Origin: JAACEU01 sp043816165
Lineage (GTDB): Bacteria > Patescibacteriota > Gracilibacteria > UBA1369 > LOWO2-01-FULL-3
DNA: 64,000 nucleotides
Assembly: GCA_043816165.1 (NCBI GenBank)
Contig: JBDRIE010000033.1
Span: forward strand, 11,921 to 75,920
Direction of reading: 5' to 3'
Position 1 is the stretch's first letter; every line of letters begins with the position of its first letter. Shown here piece by piece: positions 26,813 to 34,115 of the stretch. The translations under genes were made by a program, and so were the position numbers. The notes below the pieces were generated by a model. It was given only the letters and a program-made list of their open reading frames with translations, was not told the DNA's origin and made no database searches.

Positions 26813-28812
26813 AGGTCTACCTCAAGAACTGATGTCGGCGTCAAAACATAAAGCTTTTTTGAGTCCGCATCAACATATATGTCTCGAAGTTCACCAACAC
26901 TATCAAGCAAGTACTGAGATGTATAATTCAAATTTCCGGTTTGCGCATCCTTCTCAAACACAAGCACTCTGCCATCTTGAGAGTCTAAAATATAAACATC
27001 ATCAAGCTTCTCATTTGTATAAATCACAGAAGGATTTTTGAACGCATTATAAGGAGCATTATTTATATAAAATTCTGCTTTCGCTCCTGCATAGAACTTA
27101 TAAACATCACCATTATTGTTTAAAACATATACACTTCCATCTATCGTAAGATCCTGAGCCCCTGAAACATCTACATCATCATCCACAAAATATTCCTCAG
27201 CCGAACCAAATTTATCTCGAGTACCTTTATAAGTATATTTCCAAATTTCACTATCCGTTGAATCCAGTAAATAAATTTTATTGCTCCAATCCTGAATAGC
27301 TACCGCCTTGTGGAATGCACCGTCATCAGTATCCATAAATGACATTGTTCCATCCTTGTATTCAATCAAATTTCCGGATTTTGTTAAGAAAACCACAGAG
27401 CCTCTATCATCAAACCCTGTCGCATCAATTACAACTTCCTCATCATCAATAGTCAAAGGATCCTGGATTTGATCAAGAACTACTTCATAAAGCGCATTAT
27501 ATTCAAAAACAAACACTCTATCCCCCACTTCCGCAAATCCTAGAGCGTTTACATCAGATCTTTTCGTAGTCAAATCCGCCAAAACTTTTGGTGTCTCCAA
27601 TCTAATCACATTATCAAGTCCGTCTCGGAGCTCATCAATCTGATTTAATTTCAAAATCGCTTTATCTCTATAATATCCGGAATTCAAAACAGAAATAGCA
27701 TCATCATAAGCCGCATCCAAAAGCTCTTTTGCTTTTTCTTTATCGTATTCTCCCTTAGTTTCAGCTTCAACCAACTTATCTTGAACACTATTCAACACTC
27801 CATCCAATTGCTTGATTTCTTCTCTGGCCGCTAGATTACTCTTCGCAACCCAAATTCCAATAGTCAAAACCCCAATTACAACTATAAGAAGAACAAAAAT
27901 CTTATTTTTTCCAAATCCTCCCGAGAATAAACTTCCAAAGAAATTTGAAACTCCACCCTTTATCCCGGACCAAACTCTATTCTCTCTCGGATAAACTTCC
28001 GCTCTCTTACCTCTTCTATTTTTCAATGCAGTTAAAAATTTTCCGGTTAAACTCTCTTTTTCTGCTGAAATTCCACCATCAGTCGACTTCAAGACCCCTT
28101 GTGTCTCAGTTTCAGGACTTTTTTCTGCAATACCTGCAACTTCTTCAGCATCAGTCGCCTCATCAAACATTATTCCAATAAGACCAATTCGCCCCAACAT
28201 TTCAGTAGAAATAACATCCTTAATATCGTTCAAAGTTTCCTCAACACTTGTACGCACAATACTCTTAGCTAAATCCGTTTTACTTATATATCGAAGCAGT
28301 CTAATTGAAGAGAAAAGAACAAAATCCCCTCCTTCCACTTCACCGGTAGCAATATTTGTAAATAAATCACCATCAACATTTTCTTCACTCAATCCCTCGC
28401 TCACGATACTTACATACCTTTTTCGTACCAAATATGCCTCAGCATCACCACTCTGAGACAATAAAAGCGTCCCATCAACAACCGCCGCAATCACAACATT
28501 CAAATTTCCAATATATCCTGAAGTTTTTTGAGCCCTAAATTCACCAAGGACCCCGTTCACAGCCTTTAAAGCAACCTCAAAACGCTCATAAGGATCCGCC
28601 GCAACGTCCTCATAAAACACTTTCTGCATCGTTTCAAAAATCGCTGCACCAATCTCCTCCGCATCAACAGGATTGTTTTGAATCTCTAAATTAACGAAAA
28701 TTTGCCCACTCTTGTCACCATACTCCTGGAAAAGATCATAATAATAGTTCTCTAGAAAGCTATTATCGTCACTCCCCGCGAACAAAAATTCATAACTTGC
28801 CTTCAACGCCAT
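26809..28812 (-). CDS. Membrane protein with degenerate PP2C-like domain and beta-rich C-terminal domain
   Basis: 667 residues. Residues 1 to about 215 resemble a PPM/PP2C phosphatase: the strand LNVVIAAVVDGTLLLSQSGDAEAYLVRKR matches the family's GD-x-x-x-Y element, and GGDFVLFSSIRLLRYIS its following strands. The metal-binding DG-x-G element near the N-terminus is not seen, so catalysis is doubtful. A basic linker leads to one membrane segment (304-323, KIFVLLIVVIGVLTIGIWVA), a coiled coil (about 330-400) and a 260-residue beta-rich region with repeated strands and DG/DD turns that looks like a beta-propeller outside the cell. The layout is sensor-like. The ligand is unknown. The 164-bp palindrome begins only 17 bases upstream of its ATG. 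Confidence 0.55.
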   Translation of the reverse strand: MALKASYEFLFAGSDDNSFLENYYYDLFQEYGDKSGQIFVNLEIQNNPVDAEEIGAAIFETMQKVFYEDVAADPYERFEVALKAVNGVLGEFRAQKTSGYIGNLNVVIAAVVDGTLLLSQSGDAEAYLVRKRYVSIVSEGLSEENVDGDLFTNIATGEVEGGDFVLFSSIRLLRYISKTDLAKSIVRTSVEETLNDIKDVISTEMLGRIGLIGIMFDEATDAEEVAGIAEKSPETETQGVLKSTDGGISAEKESLTGKFLTALKNRRGKRAEVYPRENRVWSGIKGGVSNFFGSLFSGGFGKNKIFVLLIVVIGVLTIGIWVAKSNLAAREEIKQLDGVLNSVQDKLVEAETKGEYDKEKAKELLDAAYDDAISVLNSGYYRDKAILKLNQIDELRDGLDNVIRLETPKVLADLTTKRSDVNALGFAEVGDRVFVFEYNALYEVVLDQIQDPLTIDDEEVVIDATGFDDRGSVVFLTKSGNLIEYKDGTMSFMDTDDGAFHKAVAIQDWSNKIYLLDSTDSEIWKYTYKGTRDKFGSAEEYFVDDDVDVSGAQDLTIDGSVYVLNNNGDVYKFYAGAKAEFYINNAPYNAFKNPSVIYTNEKLDDVYILDSQDGRVLVFEKDAQTGNLNYTSQYLLDSVGELRDIYVDADSKKLYVLTPTSVLEVDL

Positions 28813-28829
28813 ATATTTTTTGATTTAAC

Positions 28830-28993
28830 TGAGGTTCCTGCAAAAGTCAGTAGCGTTACGAAATATGAAAAACTTGTGCGAAAATTGTAAAAAGCGAAAA
28901 AGGCGTATCAGCATAGATACGTTGATGAGCTTTAAACAATTTGCAGCCAAGTTTTTCATATTGCAGTAGTTAGTGACTTTTGCAGGAACCTCA
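28830..28993. mobile_element. 164-bp palindromic element, MITE-like
   Basis: The two ends are exact inverted copies of TGAGGTTCCTGCAAAAGTCA. Moving inward the arms remain similar (both contain AATATGAAAAACTTG and then an AAATTGT block), and the centre is the hairpin CGTATC-agcata-GATACG at 28904-28921. The symmetry centre is at the middle of the element, so the whole 164 bases fold as one imperfect hairpin. It has no coding capacity. Flanks can be read as a TTA or TTAA/TTAG-type target duplication, which is weak. It separates the PP2C-like gene from the rpmH promoter. A non-autonomous transposon is the best guess. An RNA hairpin gene is the alternative. Confidence 0.7.
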
Positions 28994-29021
28994 TTTAGTG
29001 AAAATAATACTAAAGTAAGCA

Positions 29022-29049
29022 TTGACTTGCAAGCGAACTTACCTATAGA
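29022..29049 (+). promoter_or_regulatory. Promoter of rpmH-rnpA-yidC
   Basis: TTGACT and TATAGA are 16 bases apart, beginning 29 bases after the palindromic element and ending 29 bases before the rpmH ATG. This is the only good promoter in the gap. Confidence 0.6.
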
Positions 29050-29078
29050 ATCCCCCTGCAAAAAATAATTGAAGAAAA

Positions 29079-29210
29079 ATGCTAGGGAAACTCAAAAAAC
29101 GGAAAAGGCTAAAAAAACATGGTTTTCGAAAAACCAGCGATTCCGTGCTAAAAAGCAGAAGAGCAAAAGGAAGAAAGAGCTTAGCTCCTACAGTACATTC
29201 AAAATCTTAA
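29079..29210 (+). CDS. rpmH: Ribosomal protein bL34
   Basis: A 43-residue, very basic protein of the large ribosomal subunit. The family pattern of Lys/Arg followed by HGFRKTSDSVLKSRRAKGRKSL is present, quoted here only in outline: HGFR near residue 14 and RRAKGRKSLA near residue 28. The usual TYQPS start is replaced by MLGKLKKRKRLKK. It is followed directly by rnpA (the stop is adjacent to the next ATG), the order conserved in nearly all bacteria near the replication origin. Confidence 0.95.
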   Translation: MLGKLKKRKRLKKHGFRKTSDSVLKSRRAKGRKSLAPTVHSKS

Positions 29211-29549
29211 ATGTTAGAGAAAAAATATAGAATAGAACGTAATCAGACTCAGTACATCCTTAAAAAAGGAGAAGATAGCATTTCAAAACTCTTTATAATT
29301 AGATATATTAAGAATAATAAAGGATTTAATAGATATTGCAGCGTAGTAAGCAAAAAAATATTTACAAAAGCAGTTGACAGAAATAAATTAAGAAGACAAA
29401 TCTACCACGCGATCCAACTGACATCAAAAGAAATCTCGTCACCAAAAGAATCACTCGACATAGTACTCATTCCCAAAAAAAGAATAACAACGGCCAAATT
29501 CGAAGAAATAGAGCAAGATATCAGAGAACTCATCACTAAACATGGATAA
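29211..29549 (+). CDS. rnpA: RNase P protein component
   Basis: The small basic protein that helps RNase P RNA bind pre-tRNA. The 112-residue protein has the expected alpha-beta layout, with the conserved RNR-type helix visible as AVDRNKLRRQIYHAI (RNKLRR) and the preceding strand RYCSVVSKKI. It lies between rpmH and yidC, the classic order. The yidC start overlaps its 3' end by 8 bases. The matching RNA gene rnpB is at 8589-9021. Confidence 0.92.
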   Translation: MLEKKYRIERNQTQYILKKGEDSISKLFIIRYIKNNKGFNRYCSVVSKKIFTKAVDRNKLRRQIYHAIQLTSKEISSPKESLDIVLIPKKRITTAKFEEIEQDIRELITKHG

Positions 29550-30777
29550 GAATAAAATTCTAAAAAACGTTGTAATCTTCCTGGTTGTCTTTCTCGCAAT
29601 CAACTATTTACTTAATAGTTGCCAAAATAAAGAGGAAGAATTACTTCTAAACAGTGGGAACATCATATTTACCACTACAGACACAGAATATTCACGAACT
29701 CAAAAAGTCACAGTAAAAATAAGTAACGACACCGATCAGGAAATAGTAATCCCAAACGAATGTCCTAATGAACCTTTTAATGTATACAAAAAAGAAAACA
29801 ATGAATGGACTCAAAAAACCTCAGAACCGGAACTAAACTGTGAAAACGCTGCAGATATTATTGTAAAGCCTTCAGAAGAAGTAAAAATAGTTTATGAAAA
29901 CTGGAATCACTCATTATTCTCAGAAATGGGTCTTTTCCAAATAGAATTTGAGACAGAAATTAAAGGAGAATTGCAAACTCTCACTACAAATGAATTCCTA
30001 GTAGTAAAAGAAGGAATAATCAAACAAATCTGGTATGGGATTTTCTATAGACCTATATATAACGCACTGATTTTCCTTACATCAGTAATGCCACAACACG
30101 ACCTCGGACTGGCAATTATCCTGCTTACATTAATAATCAGAACAATCCTTCTTGTTCCATCTCAAAGAGCAATGAAATCTCAGAAGAAAATGCAAGAAAT
30201 TCAGCCACGACTCGAAGAAATTAAGAAAAAATATAAAGGGGACCAACAAAAAATCGCCACGGAAACAATGGCAATCTGGAAAGACGCAAAAGTTAATCCA
30301 ATGGGATCTTGTCTACCTATTCTCTTACAATTCCCATTCCTAATCGCACTATTCTACGTAGTAAAAGGAGGTCTAAACCCGGACAACGCATACCTCCTCT
30401 ATTCAGAATATTCATCATTCACACTACACGATATAAGCGTAAACTTCTTTGGAATTCTGGACCTGACAAAAGCCAATATCTACGTACTTCCAGTAATAGT
30501 GGGAGGACTCCAATTTACACAAATGAAACTGACAATGGCAAAGAAGAAAAAGAAAAAAGATGGAGAGAAAAAATCAGAAATGGCTATGGCAACAGGCACA
30601 ATGACATATATAATGCCAATAATGATCGCGGTTTTCACAGCATCATTACCTGCCGGTGTGGGTATATACTGGGGAACATCAACCGCATACGGAATTGCGC
30701 AACAATTAGTTGTAAATAAGAGTAAATCAACAACAACAGAAACAAAGGTAAGAGTTATCAAACCAAAAAACGACTAA
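29542..30777 (+). CDS. yidC: Membrane protein insertase YidC/OxaI
   Basis: YidC inserts and folds membrane proteins with or without SecYEG. The 411-residue protein has an N-terminal membrane segment (about 8-26), an exported beta-rich domain of roughly 120 residues, then the conserved insertase core: LVPSQRAMKSQKKMQEIQPRLEEIKKKYKGD in part, the PMGSCLPILLQFPFLIALFYVV segment with the groove, and two closing membrane helices with PAGVGIYWGTSTAYGIAQQ. It ends with a basic tail. The N-terminal exported domain is larger than in Gram-positive SpoIIIJ and smaller than in E. coli. The gene overlaps rnpA and is followed by khpB. Confidence 0.93.
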   Translation: MDKNKILKNVVIFLVVFLAINYLLNSCQNKEEELLLNSGNIIFTTTDTEYSRTQKVTVKISNDTDQEIVIPNECPNEPFNVYKKENNEWTQKTSEPELNCENAADIIVKPSEEVKIVYENWNHSLFSEMGLFQIEFETEIKGELQTLTTNEFLVVKEGIIKQIWYGIFYRPIYNALIFLTSVMPQHDLGLAIILLTLIIRTILLVPSQRAMKSQKKMQEIQPRLEEIKKKYKGDQQKIATETMAIWKDAKVNPMGSCLPILLQFPFLIALFYVVKGGLNPDNAYLLYSEYSSFTLHDISVNFFGILDLTKANIYVLPVIVGGLQFTQMKLTMAKKKKKKDGEKKSEMAMATGTMTYIMPIMIAVFTASLPAGVGIYWGTSTAYGIAQQLVVNKSKSTTTETKVRVIKPKND

Positions 30778-30796
30778 TTTCTTTAATCATATAAAA

Positions 30797-31261
30797 ATGG
30801 ACATTGAAGACATTTTAAAAGAAACTCTCGAAGAATTATTGAACAAACTGGAAGTAGAGTATTCAAAAATAGACATAACTGAGGAAGACAAAGGATCTTT
30901 CGAAATCAATATTCACAGCGAAAATCCAAGTCTACTCATTGGGCATCATGGCGACAACATCCAAGCATTACAACATATTTTGAAAACTTTGATTTGGAGA
31001 AAAGCTCAAAACGAACAGTTCAATATCATGGTAGATGTGGATGATTACAGAAAACGACAAGAAGAAAATGTGCTAAATCTAGCAGAAAGAAAAATTGAAT
31101 ACGTAAGAAAAACCGGAAGATCACAAACACTACCACCTATGTCTCCTTACTTACGAAGAAAAATACACATGCTCTGTATGAGCCCCGGATACGACGATGT
31201 CGAAACGATAAGTGAAGGCGAAGCAGATCAAAGATACATTATTATCAAATTAAAATCCTAA
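30797..31261 (+). CDS. RNA-binding KH-R3H protein (Jag/KhpB family)
   Basis: 154 residues. A KH-type domain contains the IGHHGDNIQALQHIL loop (GxxG form), followed by an R3H domain with RKRQEENVLNLAERKI-like helix and the signature PPMSPYLRRKIHMLCM, where R and H bind nucleic acid. The separate N-terminal Jag domain of Bacillus SpoIIIJ-associated protein is absent. KhpB proteins bind many mRNAs and affect cell division and envelope growth. It lies 20 bases downstream of yidC, as in most bacteria. Confidence 0.88.
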   Translation: MDIEDILKETLEELLNKLEVEYSKIDITEEDKGSFEINIHSENPSLLIGHHGDNIQALQHILKTLIWRKAQNEQFNIMVDVDDYRKRQEENVLNLAERKIEYVRKTGRSQTLPPMSPYLRRKIHMLCMSPGYDDVETISEGEADQRYIIIKLKS

Positions 31262-31262
31262 C

Positions 31263-32195
31263 ATGAGTAACATGACAACACTAACTCGTTTGTTACTCGT
31301 TCCTACTCTCATAATGTCTTTCGCACTATCAATACCTTCCGCCAATGCTTTTTCCGATGTCGAAGAAGGAAGCCCATACTTCGTTTCAATTTCATATTTG
31401 GAAAAATTTGGAATTGTAGATGGTTACAGTGATGGAACATTCAAACCATACGATGATGTCAATAGAGCAGAAGCATTGAAAATGCTCACAATTGCCAGCG
31501 GCCTCTTCAAAGGAAGTGAAATAGACGCATTAGAATCAGATGAAGCAAGACCTTTCACAGATACACCTTTATCAGCATGGTACACAAACTACATTTCAGC
31601 GGCAAAAGATGAAGGAATAATAAACGGATACCCTGATGGCAGTTTCAAACCGGAACAAGCAGTAACTCTCGCAGAATCATTAAAGATACTTTTCGAATCT
31701 TTAGGAGATATAGAGTACCCAAATGTCGCGGATTATCTATACAACGATACTACAGAAAACGATTGGTTCATCTCCTACACCGCCTACGCCGCCTCAAAAG
31801 GAATAGTCAACGTTTACTCCACGGATACAATCAGTCCAAACCAAGACATGAGCCGTGGATACCTCGCAGAAGTCATTTACAGAACTCTCACTTCAGACCA
31901 ATACAGCTTTGGTAAAGCGACATACTATGGATCTGCAGTCCAAGGAAACTTTACCGCCTCCGGAGAAATTTTCGACATGTATGAAATGACCGCCGCCCAC
32001 AAAACTCTTCCATTTGGTACAATGGTAAAAGTTACAAACCTGGCAAATGCAAAATCCATAGAAGTAAAAATCAACGATAGAGGCCCCTATGGTCCGGGAA
32101 GAGTCATAGACTTATCAGAAATGGCATTTGCTGAAATTGCGTCACATAGCACCGGAGTAATAAACGCTCAACTTGAAATAATTTCAAGCCCATGA
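31263..32195 (+). CDS. Secreted SLH-domain protein with RlpA-like double-psi barrel
   Basis: 310 residues with a signal peptide (LLLVPTLIMSFALSIPSANA, cleavage near residue 29). Three SLH repeats follow, each showing the F-x-D...A-x-x-x-G-I-x-x-G-Y-x-D-G-x-F-x-P pattern (GIVDGYSDGTFKPYDDVNRAEALKM, GIINGYPDGSFKPEQAV, then a looser third), which bind secondary cell-wall polymer. The last 90 residues match RlpA/expansin-type double-psi barrels: GKATYYGS, TAAHKTLPFGTMVKVTNL and VKINDRGPYGPGRVIDLS, including the catalytic Asp of septal lytic transglycosylases. This is probably a wall-bound peptidoglycan-cleaving or remodelling protein. It lies two bases after khpB. Confidence 0.85.
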   Translation: MSNMTTLTRLLLVPTLIMSFALSIPSANAFSDVEEGSPYFVSISYLEKFGIVDGYSDGTFKPYDDVNRAEALKMLTIASGLFKGSEIDALESDEARPFTDTPLSAWYTNYISAAKDEGIINGYPDGSFKPEQAVTLAESLKILFESLGDIEYPNVADYLYNDTTENDWFISYTAYAASKGIVNVYSTDTISPNQDMSRGYLAEVIYRTLTSDQYSFGKATYYGSAVQGNFTASGEIFDMYEMTAAHKTLPFGTMVKVTNLANAKSIEVKINDRGPYGPGRVIDLSEMAFAEIASHSTGVINAQLEIISSP

Positions 32196-32205
32196 ATTAA
32201 ACCCC

Positions 32206-32556
32206 ATGAACCCTCCCTCATTAAAAAATCACCGAAGAACACCAAAACTTCCAAAAGGAGCTCTTCACGCAGAAGCAAAAAAAACAGTAAAAGCGCTCAT
32301 AGTAACGCTTAGCTTGATGATTGTTGCTCTAAGTATAGGGTTCTTCATCACAACAAATGACAGCACACAAAAGGGATACACACTACAACAACAAAAACTC
32401 AAAAACGAGCATCTAAAAAGCGAAAACACGTCATTAATTACCAAAATCACACAAGCAACCGCATTCTCGAAAATAGAGTCCAGTGACAAAGTCGACGAGA
32501 TGGAAGAAGAAACTGAAAAAAATTACGTGACAAGCGAAGATAATTCAGTATACTAG
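32206..32556 (+). CDS. Small bitopic membrane protein with coiled coil (FtsL/DivIC-like shape)
   Basis: 116 residues. A basic cytoplasmic start (KNHRRTPKLPKG) is followed by one membrane segment at about 29-49, a coiled coil at about 55-85 (LQQQKLKNEHLKSENTSLITKI in part) and a Glu-rich end. The shape is that of FtsL/DivIC division proteins, but the sequence gives no proof, and a better FtsL candidate lies after rsmH. It is the last gene of the rpmH unit. A tRNA promoter appears to begin inside its 3' end. Confidence 0.5.
   Translation: MNPPSLKNHRRTPKLPKGALHAEAKKTVKALIVTLSLMIVALSIGFFITTNDSTQKGYTLQQQKLKNEHLKSENTSLITKITQATAFSKIESSDKVDEMEEETEKNYVTSEDNSVY
32527..32554 (+). promoter_or_regulatory. 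Possible promoter of tRNA-Glu
   Basis: GTGACA and TATACT are 16 bases apart, inside the last codons of the upstream gene. A transcript would start near 32561 and carry two GC hairpins before the tRNA, to be removed by RNase P. Confidence 0.4.
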
Positions 32557-32568
32557 GCGCAAGCGAAT

Positions 32569-32584
32569 CCCGCCCTACGGCGGG
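32569..32584. repeat. GC palindrome copy before tRNA-Glu
   Basis: CCCGCC-CTAC-GGCGGG, one of the scattered GC-rich palindromes. Confidence 0.7.
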
Positions 32585-32595
32585 ACCAGCGCAGT

Positions 32596-32609
32596 CTCGC
32601 CAAGGCGGG
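32596..32609. repeat. GC palindrome copy before tRNA-Glu
   Basis: CTCGCC-AA-GGCGGG, a copy with one G-U type change, 12 bases after the previous one. Confidence 0.6.
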
Positions 32610-32624
32610 ACATTTTGACATCCA

Positions 32625-32699
32625 GGGGCCATCGTCTAGTGGTTAGGACACTAGGTTTTCATCCTAGCAACAGGGGTTCGATTCCCCTTGGCCCTACCA
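32625..32699 (+). tRNA. tRNA-Glu (anticodon UUC)
   Basis: A complete cloverleaf: acceptor GGGGCCA pairs with TGGCCCT (first pair G-U), the D arm contains GGTTAGGAC, the anticodon arm CTAGG-TTTTCAT-CCTAG puts TTC at 32658-32660, and the T arm is AGGGG-TTCGATT-CCCCT. The CCA end is encoded (32697-32699), so no CCA addition is needed for maturation. Confidence 0.97.
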
Positions 32700-32701
32700 T
32701 T

Positions 32702-32738
32702 GAAAAAACAACTCTGCCGAAGGTAGAGGTGGTTTTTC
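32702..32738. terminator. Bidirectional hairpin terminator after tRNA-Glu
   Basis: A 17-bp near-perfect stem with a 3-base loop: GAAAAAACAACTCTGCC pairs with GGTAGAGGTGGTTTTTC around GAA, with three mismatches or wobbles. A-run and T-run flank the CTCTGCC/GGTAGAG core, so it can stop transcription both from the tRNA and from the minus-strand gene ending at 32749. Confidence 0.75.
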
Positions 32739-32748
32739 ACCCACATTC

Positions 32749-32997
32749 TTAAATTAATATGTCACTATCAATCAATAATTGTCGTAGCCGCTCTCTGACT
32801 TCTTTTATTCCCACTTCCATTTGGTCATAAGATATAACTCCTTCACGATGGAATTTTCTTAATCCTTCAATCTTTTCTTGTGCTTTTAATCTCTCATGCT
32901 CCAAAGCGTCTTCAGTTGACTGAGTTATTACACCTGTTTCAGCTTCTTGTAACATTACAGGAACTGCCTTAGTTTTCCATTCCGGTTCTTTGCCCAT
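32749..32997 (-). CDS. Small hydrophilic protein of unknown function
   Basis: 82 residues, no signal peptide or membrane segment. Two helical stretches are likely (TEDALEHERLKAQEKIEGLRKFHREG and SYDQMEVGIKEVRERLRQLLIDS, quoted in part), like small SHOCT-type or helical-hairpin proteins. I do not recognise the family. It is isolated: the terminator hairpin at 32702-32738 closes it, and 91 bases separate it from the next minus-strand gene. Coding status is supported by length, charge pattern and fit between signals, but not by homology. Confidence 0.5.
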   Translation of the reverse strand: MGKEPEWKTKAVPVMLQEAETGVITQSTEDALEHERLKAQEKIEGLRKFHREGVISYDQMEVGIKEVRERLRQLLIDSDILI

Positions 32998-33088
32998 ATT
33001 TTTAAGTTATTAAATTATTTTTCCTTTAATAAAGGTAATAATAGTACATGTTCTACCATTGTTGTCAACTCACACAGAATATGCCCCC

Positions 33089-34003
33089 CTACCCCCTCAA
33101 CTCCCTCCTATTGAAATACTGCACCTCATTGTTCGCGCCAAACAACATATCCTTGTCAATTTCCCCAACACTCAAACAATACCTGAAAGCATCAAATGAT
33201 TCAGCCAACTCCTCACGAGAAGCCTCCCTTTTATCAATCAAATTCAAATATTCCTCCGGCAATCTCCTGTCCATTATTCTACTTTCAAAAATTATCTTCT
33301 CCGCCTCAGCCCCTCCGGAAAGAACATTCATCGCGACAAGAGACCTGCTTAAAGAATCAAAATAAAGAGTTCCATTTGCTCTGATCCAAAGAAACGGATA
33401 AAGAGGCGCCAAATCCGGGAAATAAACATTCGGATAAGCTTTCACAACCCAATATGGCTCAACAACATCAAGATATTGCTCATAGCTCTCTATATCTTCA
33501 AATCCAAAATCATCCAACATCCCGTGGGTCACCTTCTTCTCACCAAAACTCGCCGTATCACTCGCGGGATCAAATATATATCCACCGGTCTGAATAACAT
33601 TCTGAAAAACTCTTCGACCCCTGCTTTGCTTTATTCCCCAAACCGGTTTCAAAACCCCACCCTCCTTCTCAAATTCATTAAGAATAGTCATACAAGGCGC
33701 CTCCGATTGCCCGATAGCGCTCCCTAGAACTTTAAGAACCTGATCCCTGATCAAATGACAACAACCGACGGGATATCGTCTCAAATCAAAAACGCCGGGG
33801 ATAGATTCACCTTCCCCGCCAAATTCAGCGTCGTTCCTTAACTTCGCCTCAACCCTCTTATCAACAAGGTCCCTTATCTCAACCAACTGTTTCTCTATCA
33901 CATCGATATTCGGAACAATCAGCTCAGAGGTTAATCGCTCCTGCTTTTCATCAACTTCAGCCGTATGTCTTTCATCAACCCAATTCTGCAGTCCGGCTAA
34001 CAT
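33089..34003 (-). CDS. Unknown protein, possible degenerate transglutaminase-like fold
   Basis: 304 residues from the ATG at 34003, which sits 18 bases after a consensus promoter start. No signal peptide or membrane segment. A helical first 70 residues lead to RRYPVGCCHLIRDQVLKVLG, a Cys at a helix start, and about 60 residues later FQNVIQTGGYIFDPASD, which resembles the His-...-DP end of transglutaminase-like thiol enzymes, except that a Gln or Asn occupies the His place. The remaining part is acidic and alpha/beta. Either an inactive member of that fold or an unrelated protein. Composition is a little richer in G and C than neighbours. The family is not recognised with confidence. Confidence 0.45.
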   Translation of the reverse strand: MLAGLQNWVDERHTAEVDEKQERLTSELIVPNIDVIEKQLVEIRDLVDKRVEAKLRNDAEFGGEGESIPGVFDLRRYPVGCCHLIRDQVLKVLGSAIGQSEAPCMTILNEFEKEGGVLKPVWGIKQSRGRRVFQNVIQTGGYIFDPASDTASFGEKKVTHGMLDDFGFEDIESYEQYLDVVEPYWVVKAYPNVYFPDLAPLYPFLWIRANGTLYFDSLSRSLVAMNVLSGGAEAEKIIFESRIMDRRLPEEYLNLIDKREASREELAESFDAFRYCLSVGEIDKDMLFGANNEVQYFNRRELRG

Positions 34004-34027
34004 AATTATTTTGTTAATTAGTGCTCG

Positions 34028-34055
34028 ATTATACAAGAAAGGCTCGCAATGTCAA
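34028..34055 (-). promoter_or_regulatory. Consensus promoter of the 304-residue unknown gene
   Basis: On the minus strand TTGACA and TATAAT, both perfect consensus boxes, are 16 bases apart. This is the strongest promoter by sequence in the window. The predicted leader is about 18 bases. Confidence 0.7.
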
Positions 34056-34077
34056 GCATTCCACGCCTTTTCCTCAA

Positions 34078-34106
34078 TTGACTCGCCCAAAATTCCCGCC
34101 TATCAT
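34078..34106 (+). promoter_or_regulatory. Promoter of the cysteine desulfurase gene, near-leaderless
   Basis: TTGACT and TATCAT are 17 bases apart. The start of transcription would fall near 34113, three bases before the ATG at 34116. The same stretch also reads as an in-frame peptide shared with the protein at 25152 (see findings). Confidence 0.45.
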
Positions 34107-34115
34107 ACGCACGCA

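Noticed and set aside
28825..29061. A 78-codon open frame on the minus strand across the palindromic element
   Set aside because: It translates the inverted repeat and the rpmH promoter, has no coding-like features and matches no family.
29022..29079. Replication origin near rpmH
   Set aside because: rpmH-rnpA-yidC is often near oriC, but there is no dnaA or dnaN and no cluster of DnaA boxes in the gap.
32569..32609. CRISPR-like repeats in the tRNA leader
   Set aside because: Two short palindromes 12 bases apart are not a CRISPR array; there are no regular spacers and no cas genes anywhere in the window.
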